DNA of 64,000 nucleotides, taken from Candidatus Defluviilinea gracilis (GTDB lineage: Bacteria > Chloroflexota > Anaerolineae > Anaerolineales > Villigracilaceae). Position 1 is the first letter of the stretch, and every line of letters starts with the position of its first letter. The translations under genes and the position numbers were made by a program. The stretch covers positions 496,001-560,000 of the forward strand of contig JADJWS010000003.1 of assembly GCA_016716235.1 (NCBI GenBank). The letters are read 5' to 3'. This document shows positions 23,434 to 32,855 of the stretch, piece after piece. The notes below the pieces were generated by a model. That model worked only from the letters and a program-made list of their open reading frames with translations, had not been told where the DNA came from and ran no database searches.

Positions 23434-24963
23434 ATGCCCCAAACAATCAACGTTCTATTTCTTGCGGCAGAAGCGGAACCTTTTGTCAAAGTTGGGGGGC
23501 TGGGTGATGTGGCAGGCACATTGCCGCGCGAATTGCGCGCAATTTCAGGGGAGGAGATCAAGATCGATATACGGCTTGTGTTGCCGTTGCACCCGGTGAT
23601 CAAAACGGAAGCCCTGAAACCCCTGGCGATCTATTCCCTACCGAGAGGCAGTTCCGAGGTCCAGGTAGAGGCGTTTGAAGGAACGCTGGGCGGACTCCCG
23701 GTATATTTCATCAACGGCGACCCGATCAAGGCTAGCGGCTCGGTATATTCATCCAATAACAAGTTAGACGCTGAAAAGTATGTTTTTTTCTCTTTAGCCG
23801 CATTGGAGTTGCCCCACCAAATCGACTGGATGCCGAGCATCCTGCATTGCAACGACTGGCATACCGCCCTTGCGGCTTATGGCAACCTGGTCAAACGCTG
23901 GGAGGATAAAAAGAACCGCGTCGCTTCGGTGATCTCGATCCATAACCTGCCTTTCCTCGGTCCAGACATTCGGGAACTCCTCGAGGACTATGGTTTGCCG
24001 CTTGCCAAAACCGACCTGCCAGACTGGGCGCGCACGCTGCCTATGCCGCTCGGCTTATGGGCGGCAGATGCGATCATCGCTGTTTCGCCCACGTACGCCG
24101 ACGAAATCCTGCACGAGGAGTTTGGCTCCGGTTTACAGGACTTCTTCAAGAATCGCGCCGATACGCTAAGCGGCATCCTCAATGGATTGGATGTCGTTTC
24201 GTTCGACCCTCAAACTGATTCAGCCCTTTCGGCGCCTTTCAACGCCGAGACGCTCCCCCTTCGTTCCGCAAATAAACTTGCCCTCCAGCGCCGGGTTGGC
24301 TTGCCCGAATTGCCAGATACCCCCCTGCTTGGAATGGTCACGCGCATGGACATGCAAAAAGGCGTGGATATTGCCCTCAAAGGCTTGCGCATGTTGAAGA
24401 AGCAAAACTGGCAATTCGTTTTGCTCGGCGCGGGCGACCCTAAACTCGAGACGGCGGCTAAAAAAATACAAGAGGAATTGCCGGATCGCGCGCGCGTGGA
24501 AACCCGCTACGACGCCAACCTCGCCCGCCAGATCTACGCCGGGGCAGACCTGTTCCTCATGCCTTCGCGCTACGAACCGTGCGGCACCTCGCAAATGATC
24601 GCCATGCGCTACGGATGCGCGCCGCTCGTGCGCGCCGTAGGCGGACTGCACGATACGGTCACCGACGGCGAAACCGGGTTCGTATTTGTGGATATAAAAG
24701 TCAAATCGTTCAACGAGGCGGTACGACGCGCATTACAGCTCTTTCCAGATCGACCCCGCTGGGCGGCTCTGCAAAAAGCGGGCATGGCAAAAGATTTCAG
24801 CTGGCGCGCCTCGGCGGAACAATATGTCGAAGCGTATAAAAAATTGATCGCCGAATCAGCCGCCCCGGCGCGTGAAGCGTATCCGGCTTCGGCAGAGAAA
24901 CCGCGCAGGCAAATCCGTGAAAGGCAAGCCACAACTCCAGTAGTCCATGGCGAGGCAGAATGA
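23434..24963 (+). CDS. glgA: Glycogen synthase (ADP-glucose type)
   Basis: 509 residues, GT5 family. The N-terminus carries the ADP-glucose-binding motif KVGGLGDVAG at 19-28, the middle HNLPFLGPDI and WAADAIIAVSPTYADEI, and the C-terminal domain the catalytic MPSRYEPCGTSQMIAMRYG with the retaining EX7E glutamate. It extends alpha-1,4-glucan chains from ADP-glucose in the cytoplasm. The last ~25 residues are a charged tail beyond the usual end. Start of the operon glgA-glgC-malQ; the stop overlaps the glgC start by 4 bases. The predicted promoter suggests translation without a leader. Confidence 0.96.
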   Translation: MPQTINVLFLAAEAEPFVKVGGLGDVAGTLPRELRAISGEEIKIDIRLVLPLHPVIKTEALKPLAIYSLPRGSSEVQVEAFEGTLGGLPVYFINGDPIKASGSVYSSNNKLDAEKYVFFSLAALELPHQIDWMPSILHCNDWHTALAAYGNLVKRWEDKKNRVASVISIHNLPFLGPDIRELLEDYGLPLAKTDLPDWARTLPMPLGLWAADAIIAVSPTYADEILHEEFGSGLQDFFKNRADTLSGILNGLDVVSFDPQTDSALSAPFNAETLPLRSANKLALQRRVGLPELPDTPLLGMVTRMDMQKGVDIALKGLRMLKKQNWQFVLLGAGDPKLETAAKKIQEELPDRARVETRYDANLARQIYAGADLFLMPSRYEPCGTSQMIAMRYGCAPLVRAVGGLHDTVTDGETGFVFVDIKVKSFNEAVRRALQLFPDRPRWAALQKAGMAKDFSWRASAEQYVEAYKKLIAESAAPAREAYPASAEKPRRQIRERQATTPVVHGEAE

Positions 24964-26222
24964 AAACACGAGCAATCATTTTAGCGGGCGGCGAAGGTTC
25001 GCGGCTGGGCGCCCTCACCGTCAAACGGACAAAACCCGCCGTCCCCTTCGCGGGCAAATATCGCATCATTGATTTTGCATTATCAAACTGCGTCAATTCG
25101 GGAATCTTCGACTTGATGGTATTGGCGCAATACCGCCCACAATCCCTGGTCGAACACATCGGCGTTGGCGCGCCCTGGGATTTAAACCGCGACTTCACAG
25201 GCGGCATCAAAATCCTCACGCCGTACAAAGCCCGCAACGAATCGGATTGGTACGCCGGCACCGCCGACGCCGTGCAACAAAATTTCGGCTTCATCAAACA
25301 AGGCTCGCCAGACCTGGTGTTGATCCTCTCGGGCGACCACATCTACACCATGGACTATGAGCCAATGATCTCGTTCCACCTCGACCATGAGGCAGACCTG
25401 ACCATGGGCGTGATCACCGTCCCCATCGAAGAAGCGTCGCGGTTTGGCATCCTTGCCACAGACGACAAATATCGCGTCACCTCATTTGTCGAGAAACCGC
25501 CACAGCCGCCATCGAACCTTGCGAACATGGGCGTGTATTTGTTCAAACGCGAAGTGCTCGATAAAGCCCTCTGGGAAGACCGCCAGCGAAAAGGATCGTC
25601 GCACGACTTCGGCAAGGATATCTTGCCGCGCTTGATCAAATCAAAAACTCGCGTCTTTGCTTATCCATACAGCGGTTACTGGATGGATGTGGGAACGCTG
25701 GCGTCGTATTGGCAGGCGCACATGGATTTGCTCGCGCCTTCGCCCCGCTTGAAACTGTACAATCGAAGTTGGATCATCCACACCCGCACCGCCGAACGCC
25801 CGCCGGCGCGCTTCCCCGCCAAAAGCTATGTGTATGCCAGCATGATCTGTGACGGCTGTTTCATTGAAGAAGGCGCGATCGTGGAGAGCAGTGTGCTATC
25901 GCCGGGCGTCATCGTTCGGTCTGGCGCGGTGGTGCGCGAATCGATCGTATTGACCGACGCGGAAATCAGACCCGGCGCGGTTGTGGAACGATCCGTGCTC
26001 GACAAACAAGCGCGCGTGGAAGAACACGCCCGCGTAGGCTGGGGCGTAACCGATCAAAACATCCGCATCGCATTGGTGGGCAAGAATAGCGTTGTGCCGT
26101 CAGGCTATGTGATCGAGCCCGAAGCCGAGATCGGCACCGACGTGATTCAAAGCGACTATCCCGATTCAACCATTCGCGCGGGTCAGGTCATTCAAACGAA
26201 AAGACAGCCAAATGAAATTTGA
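24960..26222 (+). CDS. glgC: Glucose-1-phosphate adenylyltransferase
   Basis: 420 residues. The N-terminal nucleotidyltransferase motif GGEGSRLGALTVKRTKPAVP and the Asp-containing SGDHIYTMDY are present, followed by FVEKPPQPP and a C-terminal left-handed beta-helix from about 290 (hexapeptide-like SVLSPGVIVRSGAVV). It makes ADP-glucose from ATP and glucose-1-phosphate, the committed step of glycogen synthesis. It starts inside the glgA stop (ATGA) and overlaps malQ by 11 bases, so the three genes are translationally coupled. Confidence 0.97.
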   Translation: MKTRAIILAGGEGSRLGALTVKRTKPAVPFAGKYRIIDFALSNCVNSGIFDLMVLAQYRPQSLVEHIGVGAPWDLNRDFTGGIKILTPYKARNESDWYAGTADAVQQNFGFIKQGSPDLVLILSGDHIYTMDYEPMISFHLDHEADLTMGVITVPIEEASRFGILATDDKYRVTSFVEKPPQPPSNLANMGVYLFKREVLDKALWEDRQRKGSSHDFGKDILPRLIKSKTRVFAYPYSGYWMDVGTLASYWQAHMDLLAPSPRLKLYNRSWIIHTRTAERPPARFPAKSYVYASMICDGCFIEEGAIVESSVLSPGVIVRSGAVVRESIVLTDAEIRPGAVVERSVLDKQARVEEHARVGWGVTDQNIRIALVGKNSVVPSGYVIEPEAEIGTDVIQSDYPDSTIRAGQVIQTKRQPNEI

Positions 26223-27738
26223 CCGCGCGGGCGGAATCCTCATACATCCCACAAGTTTTCCAAGCCCATACGGCATCGGCGATCTCGGTCCGCAAGCCTA
26301 TCGCTTTGTAGATTGGCTGGCGTCGTCACAATGCAAACTTTGGCAAATCCTTCCGCTCGGTCCAACGGGATATGGCGATTCGCCTTACCAATGTTTTTCC
26401 GCGTTCGCGGGCAACCCCTATTTGATCAGCCCCGATGTTTTGATTCAAGATGGACTTCTGACTCAGGATGACCTACGCGACGTGCCAGCCTTTCCCGCCT
26501 CTCGCGCGGACTTCGGCCTGCTCATCCCGTGGAAACTGACTCTACTCCTCAAGGCTTTCTCCCGCTTCCCTGCCGCGACAAAAGACCTCCGCGACGGCTT
26601 CGATTATTACTGCGCGCAAAACGCTTCATGGCTCAATGATTACGCCCTCTTCATGGCGTTGAAAGATTCGCACGGCGGCAAAGCATGGAACACGTGGGAA
26701 AAGCCGCTTCGGATGCGGGAGCAATCCGCGTTGGACAAAGCCCGTAAAGAATTATCCAACGACATCCATCGCCATTCTTTCTATCAATATTTATTTTCGC
26801 GCCAATGGGAAAATCTGCGAAAGTATGCCAACGAAAAGGGATTGAAAATCATCGGCGACATGCCGATCTTTGTCGCCTACGACAGCGCGGACGTATGGTC
26901 GCACCCCGAATTATTTTTTCTCGATGAAACGGGCAACCCAACCGTCGTCGCGGGCGTTCCGCCCGACCTGTTCTCACCCACCGGTCAACTGTGGGGCAAT
27001 CCGCTGTATCGCTGGGATATTCACAAAGAATCAGGGTACGCATGGTGGCTCGAGCGGATCAAGTTCGCGTTGAAGACGATTGACATCTTGCGGCTCGATC
27101 ACTTCCGTGGCTTTGCGGGGTATTATGAAATTCCCGCCAGCGATAAGACTGCCGAACACGGGCATTGGGTTCCGGGACCCGGCTCCGATTTCTTCCGCGC
27201 GGTCGACTCAAAACTCAGCGATGGCGCATCCACCGCCGAAATCACACTTCCCATCATCGCCGAGGATTTGGGGCTGATTACACCCGATGTCATCGCGCTC
27301 TTGGAAGAGTTTCAACTACCGGGGATGAAGGTTTTGCAGTTCGGCTTCTCCGATCCGAAGAATCCCTTCCTGCCTCACAACTATGTGGAAAATTGCGTTG
27401 CCTATACCGGCACTCACGATAACGATACGGCTAAAGGCTGGTTTGAATCAACGACCAGTGAAGAACGTGAGTTCGCGCTTCGGTATTTGAATATTCAGCC
27501 TTGCGAAGGTTCCAAACCTTCGCAAGGCTTTGCATGGGACTTGATCCGCGCGGTCTGGTCGTCTGTGGCGACAATCGCCATGACTCCCATGCAAGACGTG
27601 TTGAACCTGGGCGGCGAGGCGCGTATGAACTTCCCCTCCAAACTTGGCGGCAACTGGGAATGGCGAATGAGCGAGGGAGATTTGAGCGAGTCGCTGGCAA
27701 ATAAGTTGCGTGAATTGAATTGGCTGTATTTGAGGTAA
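26212..27738 (+). CDS. malQ: 4-alpha-glucanotransferase (amylomaltase)
   Basis: 508 residues, GH77. Opening HPTSFPSPYGIGDLGPQAY, then WQILPLGPTGYGDSPYQ, the nucleophile region ILRLDHFRGFAGYYEIP (Asp) and the acid IIAEDLGLITPDV (Glu) plus YTGTHDNDT are all intact. It transfers alpha-glucan chains and recycles maltodextrins in glycogen turnover. At about residues 429-439 there is an inserted stretch (CEGSKPSQG) encoded by a perfect 14-bp inverted repeat at 27498-27528, in a surface-loop position before FAWDLIRAVW. The frame is kept. Last gene of the glg operon. Confidence 0.95.
   Translation: MKFDRAGGILIHPTSFPSPYGIGDLGPQAYRFVDWLASSQCKLWQILPLGPTGYGDSPYQCFSAFAGNPYLISPDVLIQDGLLTQDDLRDVPAFPASRADFGLLIPWKLTLLLKAFSRFPAATKDLRDGFDYYCAQNASWLNDYALFMALKDSHGGKAWNTWEKPLRMREQSALDKARKELSNDIHRHSFYQYLFSRQWENLRKYANEKGLKIIGDMPIFVAYDSADVWSHPELFFLDETGNPTVVAGVPPDLFSPTGQLWGNPLYRWDIHKESGYAWWLERIKFALKTIDILRLDHFRGFAGYYEIPASDKTAEHGHWVPGPGSDFFRAVDSKLSDGASTAEITLPIIAEDLGLITPDVIALLEEFQLPGMKVLQFGFSDPKNPFLPHNYVENCVAYTGTHDNDTAKGWFESTTSEEREFALRYLNIQPCEGSKPSQGFAWDLIRAVWSSVATIAMTPMQDVLNLGGEARMNFPSKLGGNWEWRMSEGDLSESLANKLRELNWLYLR
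27498..27528. repeat. Palindromic repeat inserted in frame within malQ
   Basis: GCCTTGCGAAGGTT and AACCTTCGCAAGGC, 14 bp perfect, 3-nt loop. Related words (CTCGCAAGTCTCGAAGACC) sit in non-coding DNA at 51238-51268. It encodes residues foreign to the GH77 family. Confidence 0.75.
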
Positions 27739-27748
27739 CAAATAAAAA

Positions 27749-29464
27749 AGACCTGGGGCTGTCTAAAAAGGGGAGGACAGCCCCTCCTCAGTTGGGGAAA
27801 AGTTTAATACAATAGGGAGATGAACAACCGAAACCTCACCTTCAAGCCGTACGCAATGGAGCAGTTGAGTCTGCTGCCGCCGAGTTTGGAAGAATTGATC
27901 CCTGAAAAACATCTGGTACGGGTGGTCAATCGCGTCGTGGATGAGCTGGACATCGAGCCGCTTTTAGCAAAATACAAAGGGGCGGGACGAGCAGTTATCA
28001 TCCGCGCATGATGTTGAAGGTGATTGTGTATGCCTACACCCAGAAGATCTATTCGTCGCGGAAGATCGAAAAAGCGCTGTGGGAGAATATTGGCTTCATG
28101 TGGATCAGCGGGGCAACGGCCGGACTTTCACACGATCAACAACTTTCGGAGCGACACGTTGAAGGAAGCGGTGCGGAAAGTGTTCGCTTCGATGATGGAG
28201 CTTCTGGTGGAAGAGGGCTACGTGAAGATGGAGAATTACTTTGTGGATGGGAGCAAGCTGGGCGCCAACTCCAACCCGCACAAAGTGGTGTGGGCGAAGA
28301 AGACGCAGAAATACAAGGAGAAACTACAACAGCAAATTCAGGCGTTGCTGGATGAAATCGAGCAGGTGAACGAACGCGAGAATGCAGTATACGGGGAGGA
28401 AAACCTGGGAGAACTGGGCGAGCAAAGCGAGTTGACGGGCCGAGAAGGTGAAGCGGAAAGCGGCGGAGATCAACGCCCAGTTGAAGGAAAAGCCGCTGAC
28501 GCCGGAACAGAAAAAGGCAATGAAGAAATTGGAGCAGGAGGATGTGCCGCGTTTGGAGAAGTACGAAGAGCAAGAACGCATTCTGGCGGGACGCAACAGC
28601 TATTCGAAAACCGACCCGCAGGCCAGCAGTCTGCGCATGAAGGAAGACCGGGCGGCGCGCAAGCCGCTGGCGCGCCCGGCTTATAACGTGCAAATAGGAA
28701 CCGAAGGACAGTTTGTGGTGGGCTATAGCTCCACCAACAAGCCGACGATACCAGTTGCTTCATTCCCCATATGCAACAACAGCAGTTTCCGCAGGGCAAA
28801 CAATTCAAAAACGTGTCTGGCGACGCAGGCTACGGCAGCGAAGAAAACTATGCCTATTTGGAAAAGCACGGCATGGGGAACTACCTCAAATACAACACCT
28901 TCCACCAGGAGCAACACCCGCCGCGCAAACCCGAACTGCTTGAGAAGATGCGCTTCAAGTCAACCTGCTTTCCCTACGATCAGGACAAGGATCAGTTCGT
29001 GTGTCCCGCCCACCATCGCATGGTCTATATCGAAACCAAACCCTACCAATCCAAAAACGGCTTCTTATCTGAACGGCGGGTTTATGAATGTTTGGAGTGT
29101 GCCGCCTGCCCTCTCAAACCCAAATGCACCAAAGCCAAAGGCAATCGCCAAATGCAAGTCGGATTTGAACTCCGCCGCTATCGTCAGCAAGCCAAAGACA
29201 ACCTGCTTTCCGAGCAGGGTATGGCCTTGCGTAAATTACGAAGCATTGAACCCGAAACGGTCTTCGGGGACGTGAAACAGAACATGGGCTTCCGAAGGTT
29301 CATGCTCCGAGGGTTGAAAAAAGTGGATGTGGAGTGGGGTCTGGTGTGCATGGCGCACAATTTACGAAAACTGGCGATCCAATGACCGCCAGTTTTTTTG
29401 TCTCTTGCTCCGTTTACGCCGTTTTCTCAACTTGTTCTTCCCCTTTTTAGACAACCCCAGGTCT
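27749..29464 (+). mobile_element. IS1182-family insertion sequence, degenerate
   Basis: About 1.72 kb bounded by 29-bp inverted repeats with two mismatches: left 27749-27777 (AGACCTGGGGCTGTCTAAAA) and right 29436-29464. Target duplication is not clear because the left flank is an A-run. The internal gene is a transposase of the DUF772/DDE_Tnp_1_6 type. It sits 10 bp after malQ and 5 bp before the 3' end of msrB, so both host genes are intact. Just inside the left end, GGGGCTGTC and GACAGCCCC form a hairpin. Confidence 0.9.
27820..29385 (+). pseudogene. IS1182-type transposase with four frameshifts
   Basis: The reading begins MNNRNLTFKPYAMEQLSLLP and can be followed to the end (GLVCMAHNLRKLAIQ) only by changing frame four times, near 27990, 28098, 28440 and 28735. 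Between breaks it matches the family: SSYHPRMMLKVIVYAYTQ, RPDFHTINNFRSDTL, then DPQASSLRMKEDRAARKPL, then SGDAGYGSEENYAYLEKHG and a Cys-rich patch CAACPLKPKC. Each break equals one missing base. As read, no active enzyme would be made. Confidence 0.88.
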
Positions 29465-29469
29465 AAACT

Positions 29470-29916
29470 TTACTTCTCAAACAACGACTTGTACTCCCCA
29501 TATCCTTCCTCTTCCAATCTTTCGGCAGGGACAAACTTCAGCGAAGCCGAGTTCATGCAATACCGCAGACCTGTCGGCGCGGGACCGTCGTCGAACACGT
29601 GACCGAGGTGCGAATCGGCATGTTTCGAGCGGACCTCGGTGCGCGGCATGAACAACTTGAAGTCGCTGCGCTCAATAAGATTATCCGACACTAACGGGCG
29701 GGTAAAGGAGGGCCAGCCGCATCCCGAATCGTATTTATCCAGCGAACTGAACAGCGGCTCGCCGGAGACCACGTCCACATAAATCCCAGCCTGTTTGTTG
29801 TTCCAATAAGTGTTCGAAAACGGACGCTCCGTCGCCTCATGTTGGGTCACTTCATATTGAAGCGGGGACAATTGCTTGCGCAGTTCGGTATCTGAGGGTT
29901 TCGTAAAGTCTTTCAT
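29470..29916 (-). CDS. msrB: Peptide methionine-R-sulfoxide reductase
   Basis: 148 residues. The catalytic site RYCMNSASL lies at the C-terminus, and GWPSF, HLGHVFDDGP and the second cysteine in SGCGWPSF are present. The two CxxC zinc pairs of many MsrB proteins are replaced (YVDVVSGEPLFSS), so this is the zinc-free form. It repairs oxidised methionine using thioredoxin. GGAGATCG stands 3 nt before the ATG. Catalytic residue is a normal cysteine codon, although the organism can use selenocysteine. The insertion sequence ends 5 bp past the stop codon. Confidence 0.95.
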   Translation of the reverse strand: MKDFTKPSDTELRKQLSPLQYEVTQHEATERPFSNTYWNNKQAGIYVDVVSGEPLFSSLDKYDSGCGWPSFTRPLVSDNLIERSDFKLFMPRTEVRSKHADSHLGHVFDDGPAPTGLRYCMNSASLKFVPAERLEEEGYGEYKSLFEK

Positions 29917-30314
29917 CGGACGATCTCCTTTTATCTTGTTCTACTCGATAGACGAGAAGTAGACGTTCACTTTTACCCGTGAATTCATTAAGCAAATCTT
30001 ACAAATTCACTTTACACAAAAAAAACAAAGTTAGATTCTGTAACGAGGCATTTTACAGGTTAACAAGTAAACCGAGCATTACGACAATGACTCACAGACC
30101 CCGAAGGGGTCAAATGATTCTAGTTGAGGATGTATCACATTCAACCCCGAAGGGGTGTCAGAGGCGGCAAATTTATGTCATCTGTCGCCACGGCGCCACG
30201 CGACGCCTTCGGGATTTGGAGACCCTTTTGCCGTTTTTAGAATTCTGCCATCCCTTCGGGATTGGCTTTATGGCAACAATCCATATCGCGCTAATTGCTA
30301 GATGCAAAGGTTAG
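29917..30314. other. 398-bp spacer, palindromic repeats only
   Basis: Carries members of the CCCGAAGGG family at 30098-30155 and 30205-30265 (ACCCCGAAGGGGT, ATCCCTTCGGGATT). No gene is supported. Confidence 0.6.
30098..30265. repeat. CCCGAAGGG repeat cluster, second site
   Basis: Same words and spacing as 3882-4031: GACCCCGAAGGGGTCAAATGATT near the left end and TAGAATTCTGCCATCCCTTC near the right end match AGAATCCTACCATCCCTTCG at 4001-4020. Confidence 0.75.
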
Positions 30315-31142
30315 TTACAAAGCATTCAGTGCTTGTCTCATTTCTCGCGCCGTCCAAAACCGCCGACTTGGTTTCGGCTGAACCGCTTTCATCACAATCG
30401 CTTCCATTCCTTTTGAAACGGCGGAGTTCAGTGACCGCACGCGATAATTTTGAAACGTGAAAGGTTTTTCCTTACGAGGGTCTCTTTTTGTCAACAGATG
30501 ATGTAATGTCGCGCCGAGCGCGTACACGTCACTGCGCGGGGTGACGATGCCGCGATATTGTTCGGGCGGAGAATATCCCTTTGTGCCGATGGGAAATCCT
30601 TTTTTGAAGTGGTCGAATTCCTTTTTGTCTTCCTCAAAGAAACGCGGCGGAAATATGCGGGCATGTTCAAAGTCAACGAGAGAGACGCGGCTCGCTGAAT
30701 TGACCATAATGTTGTTCGGCTTCAAGTCACGAAAAACCATCGGGTGAACGGGATGAGTATGTAGAATCTCCAACGCGCCGCAGATTTGGATCGCCCAATG
30801 GACAACAACTTTCTCTTTCAAAAATCCTTTGCAGCTATCGAGAATCTCTTCAAGGTTTGACCCTCGCACCAACTCACGCACAAGATAGGAATGGGTATCG
30901 GTGGCAAAGTAATCGAAGACGCGTGGAATGGACGGATGGATCAACGTCGCGCGTAAATCTGCCTGCCGCTCGCAGTCAACGATCATTTGCATGGGCATCT
31001 GTTTGATGGCGACATAACAAGGCGTGTTGACCGCTTTCGTGTCCCGCGCTTGGTACACCGTGCCAAAATCTCCCGCGCCTAATATTTTTATAATCTCATA
31101 GCGCTTGTGGAGGATGGTTGCTTTTTTGAGCGTTGAGGTCAT
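30315..31142 (-). CDS. Ser/Thr protein kinase with altered HRD and DFG motifs
   Basis: 275 residues, just a kinase domain. Gly loop LGAGDFGTVY at 21-30, VAIK with Lys47, catalytic loop FRDLKPNNIM (Asp139, Lys141, Asn144), magnesium loop VDFEHA (Asp157) and GYSPPEQY at 189-196. The HRD histidine is Phe and the DFG glycine is Glu, but the ATP-binding Lys, catalytic Asp and metal-binding Asp/Asn are kept, so activity is possible. No membrane segment or sensor domain is attached. It lies 50 bp after a multi-helix membrane protein on the same strand, a likely partner. Confidence 0.88.
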   Translation of the reverse strand: MTSTLKKATILHKRYEIIKILGAGDFGTVYQARDTKAVNTPCYVAIKQMPMQMIVDCERQADLRATLIHPSIPRVFDYFATDTHSYLVRELVRGSNLEEILDSCKGFLKEKVVVHWAIQICGALEILHTHPVHPMVFRDLKPNNIMVNSASRVSLVDFEHARIFPPRFFEEDKKEFDHFKKGFPIGTKGYSPPEQYRGIVTPRSDVYALGATLHHLLTKRDPRKEKPFTFQNYRVRSLNSAVSKGMEAIVMKAVQPKPSRRFWTAREMRQALNAL

Positions 31143-31192
31143 TTGGAAATCATCCGAGGAACACTGACTTTTCCCTCTCCGTCAAATTACGA

Positions 31193-32161
31193 TCAAAAGA
31201 TAATCGAAATCAACCCAGCAAACACAAAAAGCCAGACACTGACCGGAATAATGTAAGGCAACCGCTCAAAAATGTTTTCCGCTTCTGAAGACCAAAATCT
31301 ATTCCGTTCTTCTAGATCCATGACGCCCGCCGACTCGCTGTAGGTGCGACTGCCTCTATGTCTTCCTGAAAAGCTGACATAGCCGTAGACAGCCAGTAAC
31401 AAACTCGTCCAAAAGAGTCCCTCACTGAATTGGGCGCTTGAACTCCAGCCTAAAATTTGCCAGCCAACAACCGAAAGGATTATCCCTACAACCACAGCAG
31501 AGACAAACGCTCTTAACAAAATAATAATTTTCCCGCCTTTTTGAAAATTCATACGGCTTTGCAAAGGAGGAGAAGAGTTAGTTGTCTGGCTTATTTGTAC
31601 AGGAGATATTCTTTTTGGCGTCTCTGGGTATCCCCAACTCATTGGAGGCGAATTCTTCATCAGTTCGCGGTTTCTCTGTAACTGCAAATGAGACTGAATG
31701 ATCTCATGAACGACTCCAACCGCGCCAAAAAGCGCAAAAGTTACGGCACCAACGTAGCCGCCTACTTTGGCGCCGTACCCCATGATTGGGGTTACTGCAA
31801 GCCGATGACTTGCTCTGATCCTGTAAAAATCACTTTGGTCATAAACTTCAACATATCCATAAACAAAAACAACAACGAAAAGCCCAATAAGGACTCCAGG
31901 GATTACGCCAAGGAATAAATTAATGTTGGTTTCATTCAACCTATTGTAGACCCTTGTCGCAAACGAACTAAGGGAGACTCCTAATAGCGCAGAAATGAAA
32001 AAACTAATGAGAGTCGCTTGGTGGGATGTAAATACATCTGGAACTAGAAAACTGGCAATTATTCCAAACACAGCCCCAAGGATAGAGCCTAGGAAATATC
32101 CGACAATGCAACCGACAATGATGACCCCAACAACCTTCAAGATGTTTCCAATCAATGTCAT
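31193..32161 (-). CDS. Polytopic membrane protein, kinase neighbour
   Basis: 322 residues, TAAGGATAAAA before the ATG. About seven hydrophobic segments: four in the first 165 residues with glycine-rich helices (GCIVGYFLGSILGAVFGII), a soluble Pro/Ser/Gln-rich loop (about 170-208), then three more up to the C-terminus (YIIPVSVWLFVFAGLISII). No family recognised. The glycine-zipper first helix could form pores or oligomers. The gene lies directly upstream of the kinase and 60 bp after the YbaK-like gene, all on one strand, so a three-gene transcript is likely. Confidence 0.7.
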   Translation of the reverse strand: MTLIGNILKVVGVIIVGCIVGYFLGSILGAVFGIIASFLVPDVFTSHQATLISFFISALLGVSLSSFATRVYNRLNETNINLFLGVIPGVLIGLFVVVFVYGYVEVYDQSDFYRIRASHRLAVTPIMGYGAKVGGYVGAVTFALFGAVGVVHEIIQSHLQLQRNRELMKNSPPMSWGYPETPKRISPVQISQTTNSSPPLQSRMNFQKGGKIIILLRAFVSAVVVGIILSVVGWQILGWSSSAQFSEGLFWTSLLLAVYGYVSFSGRHRGSRTYSESAGVMDLEERNRFWSSEAENIFERLPYIIPVSVWLFVFAGLISIIF

Positions 32162-32221
32162 TTTTATCCTTAGTGCGTATTGAAGAATGGCTTCATTGAT
32201 TCAAGTATAACCTCGAAAAAC

Positions 32222-32710
32222 TTACGCAAACACAGACTTCTCCCTCTCCGTCAAATTGACCACGATCGCGCTACTCGCCTTCACCAAATTCTGCGGCGTG
32301 ATCATGATCTCCTCGCCCCATTGACCCGCACCCGTGCCAAGGATGGGTTCGTCGAGCAGAGTCGCTTCAAGGAAGGAGCGGAATCCGCTGGGTTGCCAGC
32401 CGAACGCGGGAATCGAACCGATCACGTAACCCGTCGTCTCTTTCACCGCGTCAGGCTCAGCCATCCGAATATTGCGCGAGCCGATAGCCTTCTTCAAATT
32501 TCCAGAGATCGCGTTCTGGTCGCCGCCGAGCATCACCAACACGCGCTCACCCGTGTCCACTTGAAAGATCAGCGTCTTCACCGCCTGCCGTTCCGAGAAC
32601 CCAAGCGTCCGCGCTACGTTCACCGCGCCCTTTTCAGTTTCAGGCGAAAAACTGCGCGCTTCGTATGGGATGTTTCGTTCATCGAGATAGATGTGTGGTG
32701 GAAGTTTCAT
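32222..32710 (-). CDS. YbaK/ProX-type aminoacyl-tRNA deacylase
   Basis: 162 residues from the ATG at 32710. The frame continues upstream into a repeat, which I exclude. The YbaK/EbsC fold (PF04073) is shown by VARTLGFSERQAVKTLIFQ, VLVMLGGDQNAISGNLKKA and the late glycine-rich YVIGSIPAFGW. Lys in AVKTLIF is the conserved catalytic-site lysine. These enzymes clear wrongly charged tRNA, commonly Cys- or Ala-tRNA(Pro), in trans. The exact substrate cannot be told. Confidence 0.87.
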   Translation of the reverse strand: MKLPPHIYLDERNIPYEARSFSPETEKGAVNVARTLGFSERQAVKTLIFQVDTGERVLVMLGGDQNAISGNLKKAIGSRNIRMAEPDAVKETTGYVIGSIPAFGWQPSGFRSFLEATLLDEPILGTGAGQWGEEIMITPQNLVKASSAIVVNLTEREKSVFA

Positions 32711-32739
32711 AAAATCGGGTCTCTCGTAATTAACGGAAA

Positions 32740-32842
32740 AGTGCCTCACCACGAAGGACACAAAGTACACAAAGGAGAAAAGAGTTAGATTACTTGTGTT
32801 TTCCTTCGTGACCGTCGTGTCCTTTGTGTTTGAAAAAAAGAA
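32740..32842. repeat. CACGAAGGACAC spacer repeat
   Basis: Words CACGAAGGACACAAAG and CTTCGTGACCGTCGTGTCC in opposing orientation, an imperfect hairpin. The same family fills 37868-37972. Confidence 0.7.
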
Positions 32843-32855
32843 TTCTCGGGACGGT

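Noticed and set aside
32711..32770. N-terminal extension of the YbaK-like protein
   Set aside because: The added residues come from the CACGAAGGACAC repeat, and the family begins at the ATG at 32710.
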